64,000 nucleotides of DNA, from the NCBI GenBank assembly GCA_016808115.1, contig JAEQBH010001510.1, forward strand, positions 124,001 to 188,000, in the 5' to 3' direction. Position numbers and translations under genes: made by a program. Numbering within the stretch: position 1 is the first letter of the stretch; every line of letters begins with the position of its first letter. The stretch comes from Tetrastigma voinierianum. Its lineage: Eukaryota > Streptophyta > Magnoliopsida > Vitales > Vitaceae. The notes under the pieces were generated by a model, which ran no database searches, was not told the DNA's origin, and was given only the letters and a program-made list of their open reading frames with translations. Below, piece by piece: positions 1 to 9,897 of the stretch.

Positions 1-339
1 GCCTCTCCCATGATAGTCCCTCGACACGCTTTAGGGCGTGCTCAGCTTTTCTTCTCTAGAGGTCCGTGTTTAGGTGGAGAATCTCCCCTGTGCTCGGTAT
101 TTGCGAACTCAACTCGTGATTTCCAACAACTCACTCGGGAGCTAATGCTATTTCTGTCAAACGCTAGGCAAATGGGGCTTCGTTGCCGATCTACGTGTAG
201 TTCAGGCTTAACACCCTGGGAGGTATTCTACCCATTTTTTCCCTTTAGATTTTCCAATAGTCTTTAGCTCTGCCTAGAAAGTTCTTATAGTGACTTCGCT
301 GTCCGCTGATCAATGATAAGCCTAGGATGAGTAGTACCC

Positions 340-620
340 TAATACCGGTGCCGGTGCAAATCTCCGAACTGATTGTCAAACTGTTTCCCATTATCAGATA
401 CTAGGGTTCTAGGGATTCCGAACCTGCAAACTATGGAACGCCAAACAAAGTTACATACCTTCGCCTGTTCAAGGTTAATGGCCCGACTCGCCCACTCGTG
501 AAGTAATCCACTCCCTACAACAATAAATCAGACCGGCCCTTCCCAAAGCGGGTAGCCCCTAGTGTATCAAGCCCCCACTGTTGAAAAGGCCAAGGGCTTG
601 TGATCGAGGTCGCGGGCTCC
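340..620 (-). pseudogene. Integrase core fragment, Ty3/Gypsy
   Basis: The minus strand encodes an rve-type integrase core in broken frames. A WGLD block lies near 580-545, a GVDYFT block near 505-490, and a block ending SDNGKQFDNQF near 400-360. In the family the aspartates of the WGLD and SDNG blocks belong to the catalytic DDE triad, and both are preserved in the reading. In-frame stops and one or more shifts interrupt it. It belongs to the same dead element as the RT fragments to the right. Confidence 0.75.
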
Positions 621-999
621 TGAAGGGAGGTAAGGATCTCGAGCATGCTCTGACAAATTCGCATTTTTTACCACTGGTGTCTTTGAGTCAGGGCCCAATA
701 ATATCCTCGCCTTAATGTTCGCCGCCAAGGACCCGGCTCGATATATTCCCACAAATACCTTCATGCACCTCTTACACATCATGCCTTCCTTTTCTCACAC
801 ATTTAAGGACGTGTTGAAAGCCTCGCTTATATGTGGTTCCCGATGAATGGTGAATTCCAAATGTAATTCCATTCTCGAGCCGAGGCCTCATTTGGATCGA
901 CAGCAAGGTTCCTTTCCACCAAGTAATCCTTAAATGGGTCCATCTAGCTCGGCCGACACACCGAAACACCCTTCACCTGCCGACAAACACCGAGGGTTC

Positions 1000-1340
1000 C
1001 GGGAGGTGCCTCGACCGGCATTCGCCCGTCTGCATCCTCCCGGTGGTGCTCGTCATCAGCTTGCTAAGGCGTCCGCCTGCTCTCATTCTGGGCTGATCGC
1101 TTCCATGAAAATAAGGCTGGGCCCGACTATGACGCTCGAATCCGCCTCGCAAGGAGGCTTGAAACTAAATCCTCTGGAGGGCATACTCCACGCCATTCCC
1201 GCTCGGGAGGTCGACCAGACCGCACGCCTCGAATTGGCTACCCATCGACTTAACACGTACTTTTTGATGGCAGGTGGCGCCACCGGCAGTTTCAGATGTG
1301 CCAAGGTATTTTCAAGGTGAATTCCACAATGAAGTATGCA
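1000..1340 (-). pseudogene. RNase H fragment, Ty3/Gypsy (Tat-like)
   Basis: Minus-strand reading gives a VEFTL stretch near 1335-1310 followed by a GVEYAL stretch near 1190-1165. Both match the plant-type second RNase H segment of Tat-lineage elements (…FIAEFT… and …GVEYAL…EAEYEAL…). The acidic catalytic positions are not readable in one frame. The assignment rests partly on its place between the RT connection and the integrase. Confidence 0.5.
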
Positions 1341-1620
1341 AAAACTTGCCCTTGATCGTCGTTTCTAAGCCAGATCCGATGTTGAACTCACTAAGCTCTA
1401 TGGCCCATTTTATCGCTCTTCGAGGTCTCCGTCAGGCACATCTCTGCCTCATCAGTGTTCAGCGTGACCCCCACGCAGGAGCTCCTCGAAATATGGTTGA
1501 GCCGCGCGTTACCGCCGGCTAGGATCAACTTCTTCCATCTGGGATACCTTTCCTCCGCTCCCTCGCAGCTTGGTCACAAAGAGTAGGATCTAGCTGTTAT
1601 ATTCCATCTCGCTCTTAACC

Positions 1621-1905
1621 TCACTGTTGAGAAATCGAACGACTAAATAAAGGGTAAGTAGTTCTCCTCGATGGACTTACTGAAATGTGGAGGCCTGGGC
1701 ATGTTTTTACCATTAAGAATCGCCGCACTAGGTCCCAATGGAAAGCCTTTTTTAGAACTTGGAAGAATGGTCGGCACTTGTCGCTAGATTTAGATACAAA
1801 GCGGCTCAGAGCAGTTATTCTCCCCGTCAAACGTTGAATCTCTTTGGTGTTCGAAGGTGGGTGCATGTCTAGCACGACTTTTATCTTATCTGGATTTGCC
1901 TCTAT
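1621..1905 (-). pseudogene. RT thumb/connection fragment, Ty3/Gypsy
   Basis: An open stretch on the minus strand reads a near-complete connection motif: LDMHPPSNTKEIQRLTGRI, then ALSRFVSKSSDKCRPFFQVL. In Ty3/Gypsy elements this follows the RT palm and precedes RNase H. The frame breaks downstream of about 1740. It is the clearest piece of the left-hand element. Confidence 0.85.
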
Positions 1906-2339
1906 TCCTCTGATAAGTCGATATGAAACCCAAGAATTTTACCGAGACCAAGGCATACTTCGTTGATTTAATTTCATGTGCCATAGTTCTTCAAGACCCG
2001 AACGACTCAAATAAAGCGGTTAGCGCGAGCTCGGGCCTTCACTCGATTTTACTATACGTCATCTATATACCTCCATAGATGTTTCAATCTCGCTTCGAAC
2101 ATTCGCTTACTAGCCTTTAATACGCGGGCCCCGCGTTTCTTCAACCCGCGGGCATCACCCGACAACGCAGGCACTCGGCCTCGGCTACAAACAAGGTCTT
2201 CGTCATCAGTTCATTCGATTCGATTATATCCCGAGAAAGCGTCATAAAGTCAGAAGCTCGGGTCGGCCGCGGGCATCCACTATCGATCGATCGTGGGAAA
2301 GCCATTTCGAGTCAGCTCAAGTGATATTTCCAAGAAGTC

Positions 2340-2570
2340 AATGCAGAGTCACCATTTGCCGTTTTCCTTTTTGACGAGGACTACGTTAGCTAACTAGTCA
2401 GGGTATTCCACTTCTCGGATAGCTTTGGCTTGTAGGAATTTGTTAACTTCTTCATCGATATCCTTCTGCCTTTCTAGGGCAAAACTCCTTTTTTGCTTGA
2501 CAGGTTTAAAGGAAGCGGTCATGTTCAACAGGTGATCACCGAGATCAATTCCCCATATACCGCCTGCAAA
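2340..2570 (-). pseudogene. RT amino-terminal fragment, Ty3/Gypsy
   Basis: The minus strand from 2555 downward reads SFKPVKQKRSFALERQKDI, then EVNKFLQAKAIREVEYP, then a stop, then LANVVLVKKENGKW and another stop. This is the start of the fingers of a plant Ty3/Gypsy RT. Two conserved Trp codons have become TAG and TGA, which is G-to-A-type decay on the coding strand and typical of an old methylated copy. Confidence 0.85.
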
Positions 2571-2785
2571 GTATCACCCCATGTTCGTTTCAAGAAGTGG
2601 ATGAGGAGGTCCCTAACATCTGCCACTGGATCCGATGTAGACGAGATGTTGTCATTTTTCTATATGCACTAAAACCCTCAAATTACATAGTTACAAGAGC
2701 CTACACTTTCAAGGAACATCACTTTCGATACCTGCTTTTACTAAATAATTTTTTCTTAATGTTCAGGATTTTAAAAATATGGGTA

Positions 2786-4060
2786 TAGTCTATAACACTG
2801 CAAGTGCACAGGTCATAAAAGTAGTAAAATCTGAATGTAAGTCCAGGTATCATTCCCACAGAGATTGACAAGAATTAGAGATCAACTACTCCAACTACTG
2901 AAATTCTATGCTATTTGGACTAAAAACTCATAGTGAAAGTTTTATGTAAAAAAAATAAAGATCCTAGACTATTGACTAACTATTGAGCTAAAACAAAACA
3001 AAAAGTAAATGACTAAAAATAAATGGTAATGGAAATACTGGACTGAATCAGTTTCCTGTGAGAAACGAAAACTATCAAATAATTACAATGAAACATTCAA
3101 TTCCTACACGAAAATACATCGCTCGCTTTCTTATGTCGATCCGATTTGTCCAAGATTGCATAAATGTTGCAATTGGGATTTTCTCCATACTTATTTGGAA
3201 GCCCGGCTTCTCGAAGACAAGATCAAACCACCCACCAGATTTCTAATTTCTCAAGAAGATCGATATTTTTCTTCTCAATACTCACACCCATTTCTCGATG
3301 ACTCGCAGCATCTTTCGCTCTCTGTATTTTTTCGCAAAATTTCTACCACTTAATTGGTGGCTCATTCTCCACATCTATTGATTCGTCCCTTTCCCTTTGA
3401 TTGTATCTCGCCTACCAGGGTCAGAGCTTCCCTTTAGATTAAGGCAACTCTCTGACATTTATATCGTTAAATACCCTCCAACTTCACTCATGAGCGAATG
3501 AGGGATTTATCAAATGAACTAGAGTTTCCAATAGCTTCATCAATGGTAGTCTAAAGATACCTGTAAGTGAATGTTCTCACTGGGAATCTCCAACTCAGGT
3601 CGTAGGGCATCCCGAAATCGTGAGAAAGATACACCCCTATCCGGTATTCTGCACTACCCTCGGGGAACTTATCGATTCAAAAATGACACCAAGTAAGTAA
3701 ATCCAAACCCACTAATTTTCTCCATATTTTCGTAAAAGATTGTAACTAATCAGATATCAAATCCAGTAGTCTGCTCCACTACATCGCAGATTACAATTAA
3801 AGAAATGGAGACGATCACATACATCCACTATACGTAATGAAACCGAGAAGAAATAATTTCTAGAAATTTGTCTAGATTTCATAAATTTTCGTGCAAGCAC
3901 TTTAAGAAGAAAATAGAAATAAAATCCATCCACTGCTTCTTTCACGCCCGCAAATTCAGATCCTTAAAAGAATTCAAAAATAAAATAAAAATAAATAAAA
4001 ATAAAGAAAATAAAATTCTACTTAAACTATACACCGAGTTCCCTTATTTCCCTCTTTTTC
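2786..4060. repeat. LTR-like sequence adjoining the Tat-like pol remnant
   Basis: The left end (2790-2870: GCAAGTGCACAGG … TCATTCCCACAGAGATTG) has the same layout as the PBS-proximal ends of the four LTRs at 32526, 41721, 43925 and 52825 (…AAGTGTCGTTCCCACGAAGAG). The rest is AT-rich with no coding capacity. I infer a diverged LTR of a minus-oriented element. The right boundary is a guess. Confidence 0.4.
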
Positions 4061-4164
4061 GGTAGCGAAGACGGAAGCTACTTTACTATTCTAATACTGC
4101 TCATTTATAATCACTAAAAGAACTTCGCCGAATCCCCAAAAAACTCCAGTGGAATTTCAAAAGA

Positions 4165-5095
4165 AAAGCCCACCACCGCCTCGTGCTCGCGACCAAGCCG
4201 ATGTCGCGACTATTTGTTCTAGTTTAGTCGCACTCAAGTTTCTCGTAGCTCGTTGATTAGTGGTCGTGGACCTCAATCAGGTTGCGACCTCTTTGGTTCA
4301 ATGAAATTTCAAGAATTTATGTCACCTTAATCTCACGCTTCGACCGCCGTCAGGTTCCCTTCGTTGCAACTCGAGTCACGACTTCGCTTTTAGGTTGCAA
4401 CCTCCTTTAGTTGTCACCACTTTTGGCCAGCCAGACCTCCTTGATTGCCGACGCATGTCGCTACCGCTTAAGCCGCACTACTCGCTTTACCGCTCTTCCT
4501 CGTCGACTTTCTTTTTCGTGCTGCGAATTTCGTCTGCTTGATTCGCCAGACATATGTTGCGACTCACACTGTCACGACCGCTGATAGCCTCGCTTTTAAA
4601 CAGTCGTGACTAATATGATGTCGCAACCTCACATTTGCTCTTTCCGTCAGCAGTTGTCTCGCCGCTTTTTAAAACATAATTGCACTGATGTCGATGTCAG
4701 AATGTATTCAAAGTCGTGACCTCGCGATTGGTCGCGACCTCTTTTAGGTTCTTTAATAACAAATGGTTGCAACTTCGATTTCCTTATCGACTTCGCTCGC
4801 TCAAAGCCGTTTCCTGTCAGCGACCTCAAGATGATGTCATCGACTTACTTCGATTCTCCATCTCTTGTAGTTGCACCAAATCTCTTGTCAGACTATTCGC
4901 TTCCATGTCGACCTCGAGATGATGTCGCGACTCACTTGAAATCATTTAAGAACCGGTTACAACTTCACCACAGAGACCTCACATGTGGCTTCATCAACTT
5001 ATCAACGCCGCAACCCGATTACGCCGCGACCTCGCCTTTAGCTTTGAATAGTTTCATCTCTAACCACGTTCGGGTCGCAACTCATTAACTAGTCT
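4165..5095. repeat. LTR-like stretch with recurring GTCGCGAC words
   Basis: Variants of the words ATGTCGCGACT, GTCGCGACC, GTCGTGAC and GTCGCAACC recur every 40-120 bp (for example near 4202, 4728-4740, 4615-4630 and 4920-4932), mixed with GATGATGTC. No protein family was recognised in any frame, although short reading frames exist. The pattern resembles the CG-rich word repeats in the LTRs elsewhere in this window (33360-33460, 40830-41035, 63826-64000). Confidence 0.45.
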
Positions 5096-5384
5096 TCGTG
5101 ATGTCAGGACCCGAAATACCGAACAAAAGAAGCTCCTTGTCAGCGACTTTTTTCTGGGCCATGACCCTCCTTCGTCAAGTAGGTCAATTCTTCCGCCTTT
5201 TGTCGATTTCGCTTCGCCATTTTTTCAAGAAATTAAATTTGAGCAAATTAACTGTGTTTCAGAGTATGAATCAACAATTCACTTGTAATAAACTCAGAAA
5301 AATGGATTAAAAATCAAATGAGTTTTTAGACTCATAAGATGTTTTGGGACTTTAAAGGCAATGAGTTTTGAGACTCATCTAATG

Positions 5385-5830
5385 TAAACGGGGCGGGTTT
5401 AAGTGTTTTCCTATCCTCGTCCCGTCCCGTTTAAGTTTTAAATGAGACAAGTGTGAGAATTGAAATAAATAAACGAGTCGGGTCACGATGAGGTCATCTC
5501 GTCCCAAACCCTCTTATTGTCATCCCTAAGAGCTGCCAGACAAGCAAATTCTTCTCCTTATTGGGACAACGATAAAGTTTTTCTGCTTAGCGAAAAATGA
5601 CTTTTTCTAAATAAATGTATTAGGCACTGTTTGGGGTGGTATTGTCATCCCTAGTAGTGTGTGTTTTTCTCCTTAAACGAAGTTCAGTCCCTCGTCCCGT
5701 CCCCGTTTAAGTTTTAAATGGCATGTTTCACAGACTGAATAAATAAACAAGTTGGGTCACGATCAGGTCATCCCGTCCCAAACCCTCTTATTGTCATCCC
5801 TAAGAATTATCATACTCTTCTCCTTATCGA
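5385..5830. repeat. Two-copy tandem duplication, period 274 bp
   Basis: The block containing CGTCCCGT … GTTTAAGTTTTAAATG … GGTCACGATGAGGTCATC … CCCTCTTATTGTCATCCC is present twice, with GGTCACGAT at 5481 and again at 5755. The copies have diverged by scattered substitutions and small indels. A third partial trace (GGTATTGTCATCCCTAG) lies between them at about 5637. No coding content. Confidence 0.7.
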
Positions 5831-6035
5831 CAACGCATTTCAGTTTTTCTCGTTTTTATTGGTAAACGACTTTTCTAAATAAAAGTCAAATATTTTCACT
5901 TTTTTATATTCAAAACTTTTTTAAAAAAATTTCAAAGAATAAGTCGTGAAATTTAAAAACAAACAATTTAATGCCTTAAAGTTGAATAACTTCAGAAGAT
6001 ATTGTCAAAAAACAAACGTCACCTTAGTTAACTGC
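5615..6035. mobile_element. Possible hAT-type MITE remnant
   Basis: The left end TAGGCACTGTTTGGGG (about 5619) and the right end CAAACGTCACCTTA (about 6012-6027), read in reverse complement, resemble each other and the usual hAT-type terminal repeat of plant MITEs. A second similar right end (AACAAACATAACCTTTAG) lies at about 6402-6420. The interior is AT-rich and non-coding. Target duplications could not be verified by eye, so this is tentative. Confidence 0.3.
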
Positions 6036-7319
6036 GTGTTGTTTTTTTTTTTTTACTTTTTTGTTAAAAGCTAAATGGCTTTTCGTATTTATTTGTTTTT
6101 TAACATTTTTTTATGACTTATTATTGAATTTTATAAACTTTTTTATTGAATAGAAAATGTGGTTTTTTGGCATTTTTTTTAATGTTTTTTTTATTAAGAA
6201 AAAACTAGATATTATAATATAAGAAAATAATGTTTTTACAATCCAATTAAACTTTTTACGATATTGCTTCATGTCAATTAAATAAAATATATTTATTTAA
6301 ATTTTATTTTTAAAATTTATTGTTTCAAAATTTAGATAAAAATCAAAATGATTGATTTTTTCTTTCTTAACAAAAAGCAAACAACTAAAAGTTCTATTAA
6401 AGAAACAAACATAACCTTTAGTTTATATATGTAAACGAAGTAAGCAATAGAAAAAGTGGGTCAGAAACGTCCCAAAATGGATAAAAGGGAATAGAAGGAA
6501 ATGAAGTCAAAGCCGCGCTGAGTTGCGCGGCATTCGTGTCAATGGCCGCTGCTCAGACGTGTCAATATACGCATCTACGTCAATATTCGTCAACTCAACC
6601 CGACACTAATAATAAACGTCAACATTCGCTAACCCAAACTCCAACCCGCTTATTATTCGCTGCAGATTGCGCCACACAATACGATCATTAATTCGATTAT
6701 TTAAATACGTAATTATAATTAATCATTCATGTTAACACAAATAACCCGTTAAATTTAACATGTTTATTAATTTTATTATTTAAATTAATAGGAATTATAA
6801 TTAATAATCCATATTTAATACAAATAACTTATTAAGTAGATTAATTAATCAATATAATAATTAAATAGGTCAATTCAGGTCAAATTCGTGTTAAACATGT
6901 CAACACGAATATGATCAATTTATTAAACGTGTTAGGTGGGTCAACACAAATATGATCCAAACATAATTATACTTAACCCAAATCCATAAAAACCGTATTT
7001 GATTCATATCATGTTTATGTGTCTTATCAAATTTTATCAGCTCTAATGAGAGTCTTGGAGTTTGAAATGTGTAGTGTGTAGTGTATAATAATAGTTCGTG
7101 GGAGTCATGAATAATAAATATACATGACTGACTACTTACTAATCACTAGTCACTAGTCAATTTCCATCTCTCTCAAATCATCCCATTTCCTTCCCCCTTT
7201 CTTTATGGGACCTTCCTTCCTCACTCCCCCCATCCCCTTTTCAATTTAAATTCTTTCATTTGTTAAATATCACATTATAGTTCCCTTCTTTCATTTTACA
7301 ATTTACCTCCTCCCATCAA
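6036..7319. other. AT-rich intergenic DNA
   Basis: No gene was seen. It holds a poly-T-rich stretch, then from about 6580 to 7010 repeated variants of GTCAACACGAATATGATC and AACCCGTTAAATTTAACATG. That wording looks like an old dispersed plant repeat, but I cannot assign it to a class. Confidence 0.5.
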
Positions 7320-8085
7320 ATCTGAAATAATTCATTTAAAAAAAAAATTATAAAATTAGATTTTAATCCGAACTAATTTTCAAAGTAATGCATTAGGACT
7401 ATATAAGATTATAAACTAATAAATGTTGTTTCATGAATAACGATAATTTAAATTTTATCAAATGTCGCTGTCATGGACAACGACATTTGATGGTTTTAAA
7501 ATATAATTACCGTTGTTTGTTTTTGTCAAAATACAATCCCAATATCATGTGGGTTTTACTTTTCTCCCTTTAGCTCATAAAGTGCAAGCTTTCCCTTCTC
7601 GTTTTAAACACACGTCTTTCCATTCACCTTAAACTATTTCAGAGATTACCCAATCATTTAAGGTATTTATTTCTTTACATCAATTTCTTAGGAAATTGAT
7701 TTCCTCATAGCCTTAAACTCAGAGCTTCTTTCATTAACATGGGAATTGCTGTCGACGCCGAGATCGCAGGCTATTGCCGAACCTCGTAAATTTCGAATGC
7801 TTTTATTTCAGATATTTTCCTCTGCCATAACTATTTTAATACATGCTTCAGACGTAGAGTTTGTCTGGGTATTCGCGAAAGTTACTATTCACGCTCGGAA
7901 AGACTATTCACATGAATAACATTTCAGCACTCGAAAATCAACCGATTTTCCCAACACAAATGACATTTGATAAAAATTCCACTATCGTTATTTTGTCGGG
8001 CTAGGATGAACGCATTACTTTATATTGGCTGCTAAAACTAATTTTATAATTTTTTTTTTAAATGAACTATTTGAGTCTAAAACTC
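7320..8085. mobile_element. Foldback/MITE-like element with long terminal inverted repeats
   Basis: The left arm (from about 7325) reads GAAATAATTCATTTAAAAAA … TTATAAAATTAG … AAGTAATGC … ATAACGATA … TTTTATCAAATGTC. The right arm (8080 back to about 7950) gives the same series in reverse complement. Each arm is roughly 110-150 bp, with indels between the matching blocks. The interior of about 450 bp has no clear coding frame. Long TIRs with a short non-coding core suggest a Mutator-type or foldback MITE, but no target duplication was identified. Confidence 0.6.
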
Positions 8086-8234
8086 TTCAAATCACCTATC
8101 CTTATTATTTTAAATGATAATCTAAATATATTAATACATGAAAATTAAATTGAATTTTTTTTTTTTATAATTGCTCTATTTCAAACATTTAAGATATCTA
8201 AGTATAAATTGTCCATTATGCCTAACTCAAATAG

Positions 8235-8312
8235 CAGAGTATTTATCATTAAAACAGACATAAGGCATAAGAGCGGAGTATTTATCATTAAAAGAAACAT
8301 AAGGCATAAGGA
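8235..8312. repeat. Small direct duplication, period 39 bp
   Basis: GAGTATTTATCATTAAAA … ACATAAGGCATAAG starts at 8237 and again at 8276 with only a few differences. It lies in non-coding AT-rich DNA upstream of the MYB promoter. Confidence 0.75.
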
Positions 8313-8925
8313 ACTGAAGCCTAAATTTCAATCTCACAAAAACAGTTTATTAAAACTAGAGTGTATATAAACTATAAAAGGGTTCAAAGAAAATGTAATC
8401 GAATCTAAACAATAGAAGGCCATGTCATATGAAATTTGAGAATATAATCAACTAATTCTAATAACTACACTCATGTTTTTTTGTTTACTCACAACTATTA
8501 ATACATTTACATTTTAGTTTATAAAAACTATTATCATTACTTTGAAGTTTATAGAAACTATTCATTATGCCATCAAATTTACCATAACATAACTTCTTAT
8601 TTTCGTTTCATGTCTTTATATCAAGATAAAGGGTTTATTTATAAAAAAGCTCGTTCTTCTATGAAAACGAGTTTTATATAATTAGATTATAATTTTATCT
8701 CTTAAAATCTATATAAATTAAAATTTTATCTAAGAAAATGTAAATCTTAAAAAATAAAATCACCGTTTAACAATATAAATTATGACATGAGAACAAATTT
8801 TTTATAACTCAACCCCAAAAGAAATATAAGGCAAGATGATGAACTTTCTTACTTATATATATATTTTCTTTTCCCCATTTTTTACATAATCAAATTTGAC
8901 TTTTGTTGACTACATTTATGATGCT
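8313..8925. other. AT-rich intergenic DNA, distal MYB upstream region
   Basis: No gene or clear repeat seen. It is very AT-rich, with several homopolymer runs. Confidence 0.6.
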
Positions 8926-9046
8926 GCCACGTCATTGTTCATGTCTTTTGACGAAGTTGCTTCTATTTGTATTTATTTGTACCTCTTCGTCCTCATCGTA
9001 AATGGCGCGTGGTGGTCCACGTGGCAAAGTACAATGACACGTGTCA
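8926..9046 (+). promoter_or_regulatory. Cluster of ACGT-core boxes upstream of the MYB gene
   Basis: Within about 120 bp there are TGCCACGTCA near 8927, the G-box/ABRE TCCACGTGGC at about 9016-9025, and the palindromic GACACGTGTC at 9036-9045. ACGT-core boxes are known targets of plant bZIP and bHLH factors. They lie about 720-840 bp before the MYB start codon and roughly 200-300 bp before the likely TATA box. This suggests, but does not show, ABA-, light- or bHLH-type control. Confidence 0.5.
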
Positions 9047-9235
9047 CCTCGTAACATCCGACTCGCGATCTTGTGGCTGGTTTAAGATTTTTTTTTTAAA
9101 ACTACTAAGTTAAGCTTTTCTTCCACTTAATTACGTGCGTGGACAAAAAAACTTCTTAACCATGATTTCTGTCTTCCCTCCGTCTATTTTATTTTCCTTT
9201 CGTTTTTCCCACAGTTTCTAAACAACCAAACAGGG

Positions 9236-9241
9236 TATATA
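9236..9241 (+). promoter_or_regulatory. Candidate TATA box of the MYB gene
   Basis: TATATA in the context AGGGTATATACATTG, about 530 bp before the MYB start. It is followed from about 9300 by CT-rich tracts (CTCTCTCTCT near 9310 and 9400-9440), typical of plant 5' leaders. A second TATA-like string at about 9480 is an alternative. Confidence 0.4.
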
Positions 9242-9453
9242 CATTGTCATTTCGTGGCTGGGTCCGTACGCTGCATTTGCAAGACCCTGACACCGCCATT
9301 AATACCCTTCTCTCTCTCTTCTCCCTTAGAATCCGCCATTAATACTACAACTCTGCAATTCTTGTATTTGAAAACCTCAAAAGAAGGAACACCATTAATT
9401 CTCTCTCTCTGAGTCACTTTCCCACACTCTCTCTCTTTTTCTTGTTCTTTTCA

Positions 9454-9495
9454 ATGATGATTCAATTTCTGGGTGTGTGTATATATCAGCAATGA
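9454..9495 (+). promoter_or_regulatory. Upstream ORF 1 in the MYB leader (13 codons plus stop)
   Basis: ATG at 9454, with a second in-frame ATG at 9457, opens a 13-codon frame ending TGA at 9493-9495. The stop overlaps the next uORF start as ATGA. If the transcript starts near the TATA at 9236 and is not spliced here, ribosomes would meet this before the MYB start. Confidence 0.35.
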
Positions 9496-9590
9496 ATGCA
9501 AACCCAGCTTCAAAGTCGCTGCAACTCCTTCACACTCTTGGTAGTAGTGGTAATTATAATCAATACCCAGATCACTTCGATTTTCCCTAG
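9492..9590 (+). promoter_or_regulatory. Upstream ORF 2 in the MYB leader (32 codons plus stop)
   Basis: ATG at 9492 opens a 32-codon frame starting MNANPASKSLQLLHTLGSSG and ending TAG at 9588-9590, about 175 bp before the MYB ATG. It overlaps the stop of uORF 1 by ATGA, a layout that would allow reinitiation. The peptide was not recognised. Whether it is in the mature mRNA is unknown. Confidence 0.35.
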
Positions 9591-9766
9591 ATAAAGATCA
9601 ATATAGCATTTACTTTCTCTTGTACATGATTCGTTTTGACAGGTCTTGTCATCTCTTCTTCTTCTCTCTGAGCTTTTGGGGTTTCTGTTTCGTCTTTTTG
9701 GGTGTTCCATTGTTGGTGGGTGTTTGGTTGTCAAGAATATTAAAGGGGGAGAAGAGCAATAGGAAA

Positions 9767-9897
9767 ATGGGAGAACGCTTGTTGTGATAAGAAGGTTTGA
9801 AGAAAGGGTTCCTGGACTCCTGAAGAAGATCAAATCCTCCTTGATTACATCAACAAGAATGGTCATGGTAGCTGGCGTTCTCTTCCTAAAAATGCAG
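9767..9897 (+). other. MYB17: MYB exon 1 with small frame-breaking indels
   Basis: Family members have a 133 bp exon 1 starting MGR-PCCDKKGLKKG. Here the exon from ATG 9767 to the splice at 9897 is 131 bp, and its frame meets TGA within seven codons. Reading the three frames shows the expected N-terminal words displaced. This fits about three 1-nt losses (near 9770-9772, 9777-9779 and 9790-9792) and one 1-nt gain (near 9805), mostly at short homopolymers. From about 9808 the frame is correct to the splice site. Homopolymer indels are typical of long-read consensus error, but a real pseudogene is also possible. Confidence 0.75.

Larger units (their letters stand above)
1..2570 (-). mobile_element. 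Degenerate Ty3/Gypsy retrotransposon internal region (Tat-like)
   Basis: Read on the minus strand, this stretch gives in order the start of a reverse transcriptase (2570-2340), the RT-RNase H connection (about 1905-1621), an RNase H (about 1340-1000) and an integrase core (620-340). That is the domain order of a Ty3/Gypsy pol. The wording of the RT start (KPVKQK, then EVNKFL, then ANVVLVKK) and of the connection (KEIQRLTGRITALSRFVS) resembles the plant Tat/Ogre branch. Stops and frameshifts occur throughout, for example Trp codons turned to stop in the RT, so it is a dead copy. Positions 1-340 should hold the rest of the integrase, but I could not read it convincingly. No gag was found to the right of the RT, so the 5' end appears deleted. 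Confidence 0.8.
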
